From: Kistimonas scapharcae | GTDB lineage: Bacteria > Pseudomonadota > Gammaproteobacteria > Pseudomonadales > Endozoicomonadaceae | DNA: 57,070 nucleotides | Direction: 5' to 3' | NCBI RefSeq assembly: GCF_039540975.1 | Contig: NZ_BAABFL010000474.1 | Coordinates: 1 to 57,070, forward strand | Part shown: positions 16,347 through 24,845 of the stretch, piece by piece | Position numbering within the stretch: the stretch's first letter is position 1 | Layout: each line of letters starts with the position of its first letter | Program-made: the position numbers and the translations under genes | The notes under the pieces: model-generated | What the model was told of the DNA's origin: nothing | Databases searched by the model: none | What the model saw: the letters and a program-made list of their open reading frames with translations, nothing else

Positions 16347-18350
16347 TTATGCCTTGTTTCTTACGAGGTCTCTGATCATGAATCTGGACGGGTGCAAGGC
16401 GTGACGTTGATCACGTGGCACGGGGCTGGGTTCGTTGCAAATGTAGCCGGCCAGGATTTCCGCGGCTAGCGGAGCGGTGACCAATCCTCTCGAGCCATGG
16501 CCTGTTGTAATATACAAACCTGCCGGTTGTTCGGGAGTGTCAGTAAACCGGTGTTTGGCATTTTTTCGCAATGGTGCGAAATGCTCTTTGAAAATGTCAG
16601 CGTCAACTACCGGGCCGACAACTGGCAGGTAATCCGGTGTTGTGCATCGGAAGCTCACTCGTCCGTTCAGTTGTGCCTTACCAAGTTCTGAGTCGATCAG
16701 TGCATCGGAAATGCCGGGCGTATACGTTTTCAGGTTTTCTATATTAGTGTCGTGATCCTGTTGACGGCATTCCGTTGAATCATCATCGAAATTAAAGGTT
16801 GCCCCAAGCGTGTGGCTATTGTTCCAGGCAGGCGCAATATAGCCGTCGCTACAAACCACTGTCTGTAGCTTTTGGCTGCTTTTTGTGGCGGGGACTTGTG
16901 TAATCTGGCCCCGGATGCTTTTCAGTGGCAGGTACTGGGTTTGTGTCAGTTTTGAAGAGAGGTGGCCGCAAGCCACCACAATGGCTTCTGAACTCAATGT
17001 TGTTCCGGATGTTGTTTGAACGTGCCACTGGTTACCTCCATGCATAATGCTTGTGACCTGAAGGTTGCCGATAAATTCAATATTGGGATGTTCAAGCAGG
17101 TGTTTGCATAATGAAGGAGGATGTACCCAGCCTGCATCAGGGAAATAGAGTCCGGAAGAGCTTAAGGGAAGGCCCGCCAGTGAGGAGAGTGCTTCATCGT
17201 CCAGGCCTTGTAACAGGGCTTCAGGGTACTGGCCGGATTCCAGAATGCGCTGCTGGCGTTTCTGTTCGCTTTCGCTGAAACCCAGTTGAATCAGGCCAGT
17301 ATTTTGCCACAGCGTGTCATCAGCGGTTATCTGGTATTCCAGCCGTTTCAGCAGGCTGAGCGTATAAAGGTAACCTTCCATGATAAAACGCGTTAATACC
17401 GTGCTGTTGCCTGATAATCGCGTATACAGCATGCCTTGCGGATTGCCTGATGCTTCGCTGGCGGGTTGGTCGTGGGAGTCGATCACCCGTACCTGCCAGC
17501 CACGTTCAGCAAGTGAGCGTGCAGTTGCCGTTCCAGCCATGCCTGCCCCGATAATCAGCGCATTCTTTTGGTTATGCATTGTTTTTGATTGCTGAAACCA
17601 GACTGGGGAATCATTCGAAGGAATTGCCTGTGTCAGACGACCACGAACCATATCCCGTTTGCGGCCAAATCCCGGCACTTTTTCGATTATGAATCCGGCA
17701 CTTTCTAATCCATCCCGTACCACTCTTGCGGCTGTAAACGTGGCACAGGTGGCTTCGCTGGCGGATTTCTTTGCCAGTGACTGGAACAATTCAGGTTGCC
17801 ACATATCGGGATTTTTTGCCGGAGCAAACCCGTCCAGAAACCAGGCGTCGACCGACGCTTCCAGGTTCGGCAGCGTTTTCAATACATCGCCGCAGAGTAG
17901 TGTCAGTACAATACGGCCATTATCAAAAACCAACCGATGCTGGCCGGCAGTCATCGCTGGATAATGGTTGACCAGTGGCTGACTGTAGGCCGACAGGTCT
18001 GGCCAGAGTGATAGGGCCTGCGCCAGGTCTGCTGTTGTCAGAGGGTATTTTTCGGTAGAAATAAAATGCAGCCGGGTATCTGCCGGGGCGTGTTGATCAA
18101 AACACTGCCACGTACAGAGAAAATTGAGGCCTGTGCCAAAGCCCGTTTCACCAACAACAAAATGTTGGCCGGGTTCTAACGCGGCAAACCGTTCCGGAAG
18201 AAAGTTCTGGTTAATAAAGGTGTGCCGGGTTTCCTCCGGGCCTGATTCGGTTGAGAAATAGATATCGTCATAATGATCGGAGACCGGTTGTCCACGCTCG
18301 TTCCAGCGGATGCTGGCGGTTTCGATTACAGGCTTGTGGGTGCTTGGCAA
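16347..18350 (-). CDS. mnmC: Bifunctional tRNA wobble-uridine modification enzyme MnmC
   Basis: The N-terminal methyltransferase domain (MnmC2) contains FVVGETGFGTGLNFLCTW and DAWFLDGFAPAKNPDMW. The C-terminal FAD oxidase domain (MnmC1) starts at about residue 275 with ALIIGAGMAGTATARSLAERG and ends near TGHGSRGLVTAPLAAEI. The two halves convert cmnm5s2U to mnm5s2U at tRNA position 34. The nearest ATG (18518) would overlap dusC by 115 bases. A TTG at 18350 gives 667 residues, close to the 668 of the E. coli enzyme, and is preferred. The gene is downstream of dusC on the same strand. Confidence 0.9.
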   Translation of the reverse strand: MPSTHKPVIETASIRWNERGQPVSDHYDDIYFSTESGPEETRHTFINQNFLPERFAALEPGQHFVVGETGFGTGLNFLCTWQCFDQHAPADTRLHFISTEKYPLTTADLAQALSLWPDLSAYSQPLVNHYPAMTAGQHRLVFDNGRIVLTLLCGDVLKTLPNLEASVDAWFLDGFAPAKNPDMWQPELFQSLAKKSASEATCATFTAARVVRDGLESAGFIIEKVPGFGRKRDMVRGRLTQAIPSNDSPVWFQQSKTMHNQKNALIIGAGMAGTATARSLAERGWQVRVIDSHDQPASEASGNPQGMLYTRLSGNSTVLTRFIMEGYLYTLSLLKRLEYQITADDTLWQNTGLIQLGFSESEQKRQQRILESGQYPEALLQGLDDEALSSLAGLPLSSSGLYFPDAGWVHPPSLCKHLLEHPNIEFIGNLQVTSIMHGGNQWHVQTTSGTTLSSEAIVVACGHLSSKLTQTQYLPLKSIRGQITQVPATKSSQKLQTVVCSDGYIAPAWNNSHTLGATFNFDDDSTECRQQDHDTNIENLKTYTPGISDALIDSELGKAQLNGRVSFRCTTPDYLPVVGPVVDADIFKEHFAPLRKNAKHRFTDTPEQPAGLYITTGHGSRGLVTAPLAAEILAGYICNEPSPVPRDQRHALHPSRFMIRDLVRNKA

Positions 18351-18403
18351 GGCTTGAGTCTCAATAGCAACAAAATCGTCAATGGCGGCTGGTTGATCCG
18401 CTG

Positions 18404-19375
18404 TTAAGTCAGTAGCGTACGATAGATGGTTTCCGGACAGGTTTCCCGCTTGATCTGCTGAAACAGGGTCGCAGCCCCTTCGTGGCAGCGTACCATCATA
18501 CCAAGCCACTGCTTGCAACGGTCAGCCAGGTAGCGGCCGGGTTCGCGGATGTTGCAATGCTCAAGGTATTCCTGGGGGCTGTGCAGTACCGTTTGTGCGA
18601 ATTGTACCAGTAATGCCCGGGTTTCGAGCCAGTCAGGCATGGTGCTGTCAGTATCCTGCAGGGATTTCAGTCGGGTGGCGAGCAGCGGCTGGGCGATGGC
18701 GCCGCGACCAATCATAATGTCGCTGCAACCGCTGGCCATTTTGCAGCGCTGATAGTCGTTAATGGACCAGATCTCGCCATTAGCGATGATATTCAGTGAG
18801 ACATGTTCACGTATTTTACCGATCCATTCCCAGTGGGCGGGTGGTCGGTATCCTTCAATTTTGGTGCGGGCGTGAATCGTCAGGGTGTCAGCGCCAGCTG
18901 ACTCGATGGCGACGGCGTTCTCTACGGCCAGGGATTTATCCTCGAAACCGAGCCGCATTTTTGCCGTAACCGGTATGTGTGCCGGGACGGACTGGCGAAC
19001 AGACTGGACGATGCGATGCAGGGTGTCCGGTTCTTTCAATAACGCTGCGCCACCCTTGTGTCGATTAACCGTTTTAGCCGGACAGCCAAAATTGATGTCG
19101 ATGCCGAGAGCGCCCAATTCTGCCGCGCGGGCGGCATTGTCAGCCATGGTAACAGGGTCATTACCCAGTAACTGGATGAAAACCGGTGTACCTGCACGCG
19201 TGTGGCCGCCGTTTTTAAGTTCAGGGCATAGTCGTAGGAAAACGGCTTCAGGCAGCAGGGTGTTGGTGATCCGGATAAATTCCGTTACGCAGAGGTCAAA
19301 GGCGCCGTTGTCAGTCAGCAGCTGGCGCATCAGGTAATCGACAACCCCTTCCATCGGGGCGAGGACAAGTCGCAT
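18404..19375 (-). CDS. dusC: tRNA-dihydrouridine(16) synthase DusC
   Basis: This 323-residue FMN protein starts MRLVLAPMEGVVDYLMR, the conserved Dus N-terminus. The catalytic cysteine is in DINFGCPAKTVNRHKGGAALL and the FMN-binding end is GCSDIMIGRGAIAQP. The Q-loss pattern and LLLP-type middle region fit the DusC subgroup, which reduces U16 of tRNA. The start at 19375 is set by the conserved N-terminus; an upstream ATG at 19438 would add a non-conserved leader. The gene forms a tRNA-modification unit with mnmC. Confidence 0.9.
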   Translation of the reverse strand: MRLVLAPMEGVVDYLMRQLLTDNGAFDLCVTEFIRITNTLLPEAVFLRLCPELKNGGHTRAGTPVFIQLLGNDPVTMADNAARAAELGALGIDINFGCPAKTVNRHKGGAALLKEPDTLHRIVQSVRQSVPAHIPVTAKMRLGFEDKSLAVENAVAIESAGADTLTIHARTKIEGYRPPAHWEWIGKIREHVSLNIIANGEIWSINDYQRCKMASGCSDIMIGRGAIAQPLLATRLKSLQDTDSTMPDWLETRALLVQFAQTVLHSPQEYLEHCNIREPGRYLADRCKQWLGMMVRCHEGAATLFQQIKRETCPETIYRTLLT

Positions 19376-19489
19376 CGGCAGATACCGTTCCAGTGGCGGA
19401 AAAGGGCGGTACTCTATCACTCCTGTCAAAACAGACAACTGTCATTGGTACGGTAAGCGCCGTATGAATGCGTGATGATTGATTGCACT

Positions 19490-19504
19490 ATTCATGACAT
19501 GAAT
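19490..19504. promoter_or_regulatory. Perfect 15-base palindrome upstream of oadGAB
   Basis: ATTCATGACATGAAT is 7+1+7 with perfect symmetry. It lies in the 300-base gene-free gap between the divergent dusC and oadG genes, about 45-80 bases before a plausible oad promoter. It may be an operator. I cannot assign a regulator. Confidence 0.45.
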
Positions 19505-19548
19505 CATGGAAATAAATGCTCAGATAATAAGTATAAATACAGTCAATA

Positions 19549-19576
19549 TTGCGCGACCCCGGTATTCGGGTAAAAT
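19549..19576 (+). promoter_or_regulatory. Possible sigma70 promoter for oadGAB
   Basis: TTGCGC at 19549-19554 and TAAAAT at 19571-19576 are 16 bases apart, about 100 bases before the oadG start. This match was found by eye and is moderate. Confidence 0.4.
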
Positions 19577-19675
19577 GGCCCCGAAATTCAAGACCGTGTA
19601 ATAAGTGAAACGTCGTGTGTCAGGTATCGTTTATTCGCCCGGACACGAACGATAACAACGAAATAAGGAAGCGCC

Positions 19676-19930
19676 ATGTCTCCAGCGGATCTCATGAGCG
19701 AAGGCGTGAACCTGATGCTGTTCGGCATGGGCTTTGTCTTCGTATTCCTTACCCTTCTGGTCATTGTGACCAGCATCATGTCAAAAATCATTCAGGCCAC
19801 GAAGCCGGAGGAACCCGAACCTGCTATTGCCAGGGTTCCTGTCGCGACAATCGGTGACCCTGCAAGTGATCCGGTACTGCTCGCCGTGATTCATGAAGCG
19901 GTTCAGCAGCATCGCGCGCGTCGCCAGTAG
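19676..19930 (+). CDS. oadG: Oxaloacetate decarboxylase gamma subunit
   Basis: This 84-residue protein has one N-terminal membrane helix (LMLFGMGFVFVFLTLLVIVT) and a soluble tail with a proline-rich linker and HEAVQQHRARRQ. OadG anchors the alpha subunit to the membrane beta subunit and binds zinc. The ATG follows AAGGAAGCGCC. oadA starts 33 bases later. Confidence 0.9.
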   Translation: MSPADLMSEGVNLMLFGMGFVFVFLTLLVIVTSIMSKIIQATKPEEPEPAIARVPVATIGDPASDPVLLAVIHEAVQQHRARRQ

Positions 19931-19963
19931 TCAGGTTAACGAGTCAAGGGGGAGTGTTACCGA

Positions 19964-21742
19964 ATGTCTGAGAACAAGAAACCGCTAGGCATTACTGATG
20001 TGGTGCTGCGCGATGCGCATCAATCTCTTTTTGCAACCCGTTTGCGTCTTGAGGACATGCTGCCCATCGCCGAAAAACTGGACCAGGTGGGTTTCTGGTC
20101 CCTGGAAACCTGGGGCGGCGCAACCTTTGACAGCTGCATCCGTTTCCTGGGTGAAGATCCGTGGGAGCGTCTGCGTGCGTTGAAAAAGGCAATGCCCAAC
20201 ACGAAACAGCAGATGCTCCTGCGTGGACAAAACCTGCTGGGCTACCGCCATTATGCGGATGATGTCGTTGATACCTTTGTTGAACGCGCCGTCGCCAACG
20301 GGATGGATGTGTTCCGTGTCTTCGATGCGATGAATGATCCCCGTAACCTGCAGCAGGCGATGAAGGCCGTCAAGGCACAGGGTGCACATGCGCAGGGAAC
20401 AATTTCTTATACGACCAGTCCCGTTCACAACACCGGTATGTGGGTTGATCTGGCCAAGCGTATTGAAGATATGTCAGCGGATTCGCTCTGTATCAAGGAT
20501 ATGGCTGGTATTCTGACGCCTTATGACGCCTATGAACTGGTGTCACGGCTGAAGGCGGAAACCGGTCTTGACATTCATTTGCACTGTCATGCAACTGCTG
20601 GTCTTTCATCCATGACCATTCTTAAGGCAATTGAGGCGGGGGTTGATCGTGTCGATACCGCGATTTCGTCCATGTCCATGACCTATGGCCATTCGCCGAC
20701 CGAATCCATTGTTGCTGCGTTGCAGGGCACCGATCGCGATACAGGGTTAAATATCAACGCCCTGGAAGAGATTGCGGCCTATTTCCGGGATGTCCGGAAA
20801 AAATACGCCAAATTTGAAGGTGCGCTGCGGGGTATTGATTCGCGGATTCTTGTTGCTCAGGTGCCTGGTGGCATGCTGACCAATATGGAAAGCCAGCTCA
20901 AGGAGCAGGGCGCTGCAGATAAGTTTGATGATGTATTGAAAGAGATTCCGAAGGTTCGACAAGACCTGGGTTATATCCCGCTGGTGACGCCGACCTCTCA
21001 AATCGTCGGAACCCAGGCTGTACTGAATGTCCTGACTGGCGAGCGTTACAAGACCATTTCCAAAGAAACCCAGGGCATTCTCAAGGGTGAATATGGTGCG
21101 GCACCGGCAGCGTTCAACAGCGAACTCCAGGCGCGGGTGCTGGATGGCGCAGATCCCATTACCTGTCGTCCGGCCGATGTGCTGGAGCCCGAGATGGCCC
21201 GTCTGACAGAAGAAGTGAATGCCCAGGTGAAAGAGAAGGGCATCACACTGGCAGAGAATGCTATTGATGATGTGCTGACTGTCACGCTGTTCCCGCAGAT
21301 CGGTATCAAGTTCCTGGAAAATCGCGGTAATCCCGATGCCTTTGAGCCTGCGCCGACAGGTCAGGAGCTGGTGGCGCGTGAATCCGGTAAGCCTGAAGTG
21401 TATACCGTCACAGTCAGTGGACAGGAGTATGTGGTGGAAGTGGCCGATGGCGGGGATATCTCCGGTATCAAGCCGGTGTCCGTTGCGCCGGGTGTTCAGG
21501 CTACTGCCGCCAGTGCGCCGGTTACAGGTGGCGAGCCCATGCCGGCCCCCTTGGCAGGGAATATCTGGAAGGTACATGTCCAGCCAGGGCAGCAGGTTCA
21601 GGAGGGGGATGTACTGATTATTCTGGAAGCCATGAAAATGGAAACGGAAGTGCGTTCGCCCCGTACCGGTAGGGTGGGCTCGGTATCCGTCAAGGAAGGT
21701 GATTCCGTTGTTGTTGGCGATACGCTGCTGATGCTGGCCTGA
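19964..21742 (+). CDS. oadA: Oxaloacetate decarboxylase alpha subunit (biotin-dependent)
   Basis: This 592-residue protein has an HMGL-like carboxyltransferase barrel opening with TDVVLRDAHQSLFATRLR, a PYC_OADA conserved domain, and a C-terminal biotinyl domain with the attachment motif EAMKMETEV near residue 557. It moves CO2 from oxaloacetate to biotin, after which OadB decarboxylates carboxybiotin while exporting sodium. The linker before the biotin domain is Ala/Pro-rich, as usual. It is the central gene of oadGAB. Confidence 0.97.
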   Translation: MSENKKPLGITDVVLRDAHQSLFATRLRLEDMLPIAEKLDQVGFWSLETWGGATFDSCIRFLGEDPWERLRALKKAMPNTKQQMLLRGQNLLGYRHYADDVVDTFVERAVANGMDVFRVFDAMNDPRNLQQAMKAVKAQGAHAQGTISYTTSPVHNTGMWVDLAKRIEDMSADSLCIKDMAGILTPYDAYELVSRLKAETGLDIHLHCHATAGLSSMTILKAIEAGVDRVDTAISSMSMTYGHSPTESIVAALQGTDRDTGLNINALEEIAAYFRDVRKKYAKFEGALRGIDSRILVAQVPGGMLTNMESQLKEQGAADKFDDVLKEIPKVRQDLGYIPLVTPTSQIVGTQAVLNVLTGERYKTISKETQGILKGEYGAAPAAFNSELQARVLDGADPITCRPADVLEPEMARLTEEVNAQVKEKGITLAENAIDDVLTVTLFPQIGIKFLENRGNPDAFEPAPTGQELVARESGKPEVYTVTVSGQEYVVEVADGGDISGIKPVSVAPGVQATAASAPVTGGEPMPAPLAGNIWKVHVQPGQQVQEGDVLIILEAMKMETEVRSPRTGRVGSVSVKEGDSVVVGDTLLMLA

Positions 21743-21752
21743 GGGGTGCACC

Positions 21753-23054
21753 ATGGAAAAACTGTTATCACTCCTGTACGGGTCGGGTCTGTATAACCTG
21801 ACTCTGGGGCAGTTCGTCATGATTGCGGTAGGTTTCGGCCTGCTGTTTCTGGCGATACGGAAAAACTTTGAGCCACTGTTGCTGGTGCCAATTGGAGTAG
21901 GCGGTATTCTTGCCAACATACCCGAAGCGGGTCTGGCGTATTCTGCGGTTGAACAGCTGATTCATAAGGCCAACCCTGCACACATTGAGGCGATGGCCGG
22001 TGTGCTGGGTGTGGGGTTTGATTCCGTGAAGCAGTTGCTGGATGTTTACCATTCGGCGCCGGCTGAGGTTCAGCTGGCAGCTTCCCAGCTGGCACAGAAC
22101 CTGACGTACAGCAACGGTATGCTCTACCAGTTCTACTCCGTGGCCATTGCCAGTGGTATTGCACCATTGGTGATTTTCATGGGTGTCGGTGCGATGACAG
22201 ACTTCGGTCCACTGCTGGCTAACCCGCGCACCCTGTTCCTTGGGGCTGCGGCGCAGTTCGGTATCTTTGCGACCATACTGGGTGCACTGGGGATGACGGC
22301 GCTGGGTGTGATGGATTTCTCCGTTGCACAGGCTGCGGCGATCGGTATCATCGGTGGTGCCGATGGCCCGACAGCGATCTACGTGTCCAGCATGCTGGCG
22401 CCGGAATTATTGGGGGCTATTGCGGTGTCCGCCTATTCCTATATGGCGCTGGTACCGTTGATTCAGCCGCCGATTATGCGTGCCCTGACTACCGAGGAAG
22501 AGCGCCGTATCACCATGACACAGCTGCGACCTGTCAGTAAGCGTGAGAAGATCGTATTCCCGCTGCTGTTGCTGGTGCTGGTTGCCCTGTTGTTGCCGGA
22601 TGCGGCACCACTGCTGGGCATGTTCTGCTTCGGTAACCTGATGCGTGAGTGTGGCGTGGTGGATCGGCTGTCTGATACCGCACAGAATGCACTGATCAAT
22701 ATCGTTACCATCTTCCTGGGATTGTCTGTGGGTTCAAAGCTGGTGGCTGACAAGTTCCTGCAGGCTGAAACCCTGGGTATCCTCAGTCTGGGCATTGTGG
22801 CGTTCTGTATTGGTACGGCCAGTGGCGTCCTGATGGCCAAGGGGCTGAACCTGATCAGCAAGAACAAGGTGAATCCGCTGATTGGTTCTGCAGGTGTGTC
22901 CGCGGTACCGATGGCTGCCCGGGTGTCCAATAAGGTTGGCCTGGAAGCGAATCCCCAGAACTTCCTGCTGATGCATGCCATGGGGCCAAACGTTGCCGGT
23001 GTGATCGGCTCGGCCGTGGCTGCAGGTGTTATGATCAAGTACGTTTTGGGTTAA
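21753..23054 (+). CDS. oadB: Sodium-pumping oxaloacetate decarboxylase beta subunit
   Basis: This 433-residue integral membrane protein has about nine hydrophobic segments. The conserved signature GIIGGADGPTAIYVSS (near residue 203) carries the sodium-binding aspartate. The second half holds GNLMRECGVVDRLSDTA and SAVPMAARVSNKVG, typical of OadB. It couples decarboxylation of carboxybiotin to sodium export across the inner membrane. The start lies 10 bases after oadA. Confidence 0.97.
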   Translation: MEKLLSLLYGSGLYNLTLGQFVMIAVGFGLLFLAIRKNFEPLLLVPIGVGGILANIPEAGLAYSAVEQLIHKANPAHIEAMAGVLGVGFDSVKQLLDVYHSAPAEVQLAASQLAQNLTYSNGMLYQFYSVAIASGIAPLVIFMGVGAMTDFGPLLANPRTLFLGAAAQFGIFATILGALGMTALGVMDFSVAQAAAIGIIGGADGPTAIYVSSMLAPELLGAIAVSAYSYMALVPLIQPPIMRALTTEEERRITMTQLRPVSKREKIVFPLLLLVLVALLLPDAAPLLGMFCFGNLMRECGVVDRLSDTAQNALINIVTIFLGLSVGSKLVADKFLQAETLGILSLGIVAFCIGTASGVLMAKGLNLISKNKVNPLIGSAGVSAVPMAARVSNKVGLEANPQNFLLMHAMGPNVAGVIGSAVAAGVMIKYVLG

Positions 23055-23064
23055 CCCACCTTTG

Positions 23065-23100
23065 ACGTGTAACCACCGTCTTTTGGTGGTTACACGTTTC
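23065..23100 (+). terminator. Terminator after oadGAB
   Basis: A perfect 13-bp stem, ACGTGTAACCACC with GGTGGTTACACGT, encloses GTCTTTT and is followed by TTC. The T-run is short but the stem is very stable. Confidence 0.8.
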
Positions 23101-23291
23101 TTCTGATCGGTTTTCCATGTCTGTTGCCAACAGGTGATTCTTCACCGTGTGATCACTGCTTCGTTATGATGTGACGAGTCTGCTTTCAGTGTCGTCTAGA
23201 ACGTTCTGTTCAATTGAGAATCAAGAGTTGGGGCCTGGTATGTTGTTCAGGGTTGTCGCGCGTGAAAAACTATCAGATGAATGGCTAGTGG

Positions 23292-23633
23292 TTAGAAGCG
23301 GGCATCATGGTCAACATGACGTCTTTTCTTGTAAGTCACGCGCGGAGCAGCATCACTCATTGAGAAGTGGGATTCCTCTTGCCTTGGTCTTGAAGGGGTG
23401 ACCATATAGCTGTCAGAATCGGTGTTATAGTCACTGCTTTCCAGGGGCATTGACTCATTACTGAAATGACGCTGCGGTTTTTCATTGCCTGAAGCGGTAT
23501 TGTTTTGCATATTCAGGCGCATACGGTAAGGGTGTCCGTAACCACGCTTTCTTTTGGGTTTATGTTCTTTGGGTTCGGGAGGCTTGATACCAGTAAACTC
23601 TTCGTAAACCGTGGTATACATGTATTTGCTCAT
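23292..23633 (-). CDS. Basic hydrophilic protein of unknown function
   Basis: This 113-residue protein has no membrane segment. It opens MSKYMYTTVYEEFTGIKPP and continues with a basic stretch EHKPKRKRGYG and a serine-rich, probably disordered second half ending RVTYKKRRHVDHDARF. The start has a ribosome binding site (CTGGAGCG) 6 bases before the ATG. I recognise no family. It stands alone between oadB and pflA in a stretch that is more AT-rich than its surroundings. The composition suggests a nucleic-acid-associated or disordered protein, but this is only inference. Confidence 0.5.
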   Translation of the reverse strand: MSKYMYTTVYEEFTGIKPPEPKEHKPKRKRGYGHPYRMRLNMQNNTASGNEKPQRHFSNESMPLESSDYNTDSDSYMVTPSRPRQEESHFSMSDAAPRVTYKKRRHVDHDARF

Positions 23634-24074
23634 TATATCGCTCCAGCGAAGGGAATCCTGTGTCTATTAAAATCGTTATGGGCCGAATACTAGTAAATGG
23701 CCAGTAGAGCTAATATAGGTAGGTTTACTTAAATTGGAGTTGATTTTTCTTGTTTTTTTTAGCTTTTTTCTGTCTTTATACGCTAAATGAATAAAGTGAT
23801 AGTTGTCGTCTATGAAACGGATTTAACAAGTCAGTGATTCCTGTTCCTGGTGGGTAGAAATACGCTGTCAGCCTAAACCTCTTTTCCTGTGAACCAGTTC
23901 TGCTTAGGTGCTAGTACAGATAGTAAAACCTAAAAAACTATTTAGTATCCCCAAATAGATTTGATTCTTGCGGCACTGTTGTCTGCCTCTGCGGCCTGTT
24001 TACTGGCCTGACTCGCGCGGTAAAACCAGACAACAATGATGTCGACGTGACATACCTCATTATCTGGAGCAGGC
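23634..24074. other. 441-base AT-rich gene-free region upstream of pflA
   Basis: No supportable gene is present. The first 200 bases are clearly AT-rich (for example around 23700-23800). Promoters for pflA and for the opposite-strand gene must lie here. I looked for an FNR site (TTGAT-N4-ATCAA) because pflA is commonly anaerobically regulated, and found only a half site, TTGAT, near 23960. Confidence 0.4.
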
Positions 24075-24800
24075 ATGCTGGGCAGAATTCATTCAACTGA
24101 CTCATTTGGAACTGTTGATGGACCGGGTATCCGGTTTGTTGTTTTCACGCAGGGCTGTGTCATGCGCTGCCGGTACTGCCATAACCGTGATACCTGGGGT
24201 ATGAAAGACGGCGAGGTGGTGTCGGTCGGCGAGTTGATGGAAAAGATCCGTGCTGTGAAACACTTCCTATCGGGCGGAGTCACGGTCAGTGGTGGACAGC
24301 CCAGCCTTCAGCCAGAGTTTGTTGCCGAACTCTTCCGTGCCTGCCGTAAGGAAGGGATTCATACCTGTCTGGATACCAATGGTTATGTTAAAGGTATGAC
24401 AAACCCCATTGTTGACATGCTTGAACAGACCGACCTTGTCATGCTGGATATCAAGCACATGGACAACGACCTGCATCGTAAACTGACGTACGTTGGCAAT
24501 GAGCGTGTACTTGACTTTGCGCGGTATCTTCAGGAGATCAATAAGCCGACCTGGATCCGCTATGTGGTTGTAGAAGGTTATACAACAGATCCTGTCTATG
24601 CCGAACAACTGGCGGAGTTTATTGCACCCATGGATAATATCGAGAAGGTTGAGTTGCTGCCTTATCATTCGCTGGGTAAGCATAAATGGGATCTGATGAA
24701 AGATATCTATGAGCTCGAAGAGGTCACACCACCCTCCGAGGAACTGCTGAGGGATCTTCAGCGTATCTTTCTCAATAAAGGTATTCAGGCAATTTATTAA
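24075..24800 (+). CDS. pflA: Pyruvate formate-lyase-activating enzyme (radical SAM)
   Basis: This 241-residue protein has the glycyl-radical-activase cluster motif C28-x3-C32-x2-C35 (TQGCVMRCRYCHN), and GIHTCLDTNGYVKG, DLVMLDIKHMD and LPYHSLGKHKW in PflA order. It generates the glycyl radical on pyruvate formate-lyase under anaerobic conditions. The normal SGGE motif reads SGGQP here (Q75). No pflB or other glycyl-radical enzyme gene is adjacent, unlike in E. coli. The ATG at 24075 gives the expected N-terminus LGRIHSTDSFGTVDGPG. Confidence 0.9.
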   Translation: MLGRIHSTDSFGTVDGPGIRFVVFTQGCVMRCRYCHNRDTWGMKDGEVVSVGELMEKIRAVKHFLSGGVTVSGGQPSLQPEFVAELFRACRKEGIHTCLDTNGYVKGMTNPIVDMLEQTDLVMLDIKHMDNDLHRKLTYVGNERVLDFARYLQEINKPTWIRYVVVEGYTTDPVYAEQLAEFIAPMDNIEKVELLPYHSLGKHKWDLMKDIYELEEVTPPSEELLRDLQRIFLNKGIQAIY

Positions 24801-24802
24801 GT

Positions 24803-24834
24803 AAAAAAGGCGATCATCAGATCGCCTTTTTTGT
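24803..24834. terminator. Bidirectional terminator between pflA and guaC
   Basis: AAAAAAGGCGAT and ATCGCCTTTTTT form a symmetrical stem around CATCAG. A- and T-runs on both sides serve the two convergent genes. Confidence 0.9.
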
Positions 24835-24845
24835 ATCTGTGGGGA

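Noticed and set aside
16347..18518. ATG start for mnmC at 18518
   Set aside because: It would overlap dusC by 115 bases and add about 56 residues before the conserved start; the TTG at 18350 gives the family length.
23171..23401. Plus-strand frame of 76 residues downstream of oadB
   Set aside because: It overlaps the opposite-strand gene that has a good ribosome binding site; it has none itself and no recognisable content.
23955..23975. FNR site upstream of pflA
   Set aside because: Only the half TTGAT is present; the second half ATCAA is missing at the required spacing.
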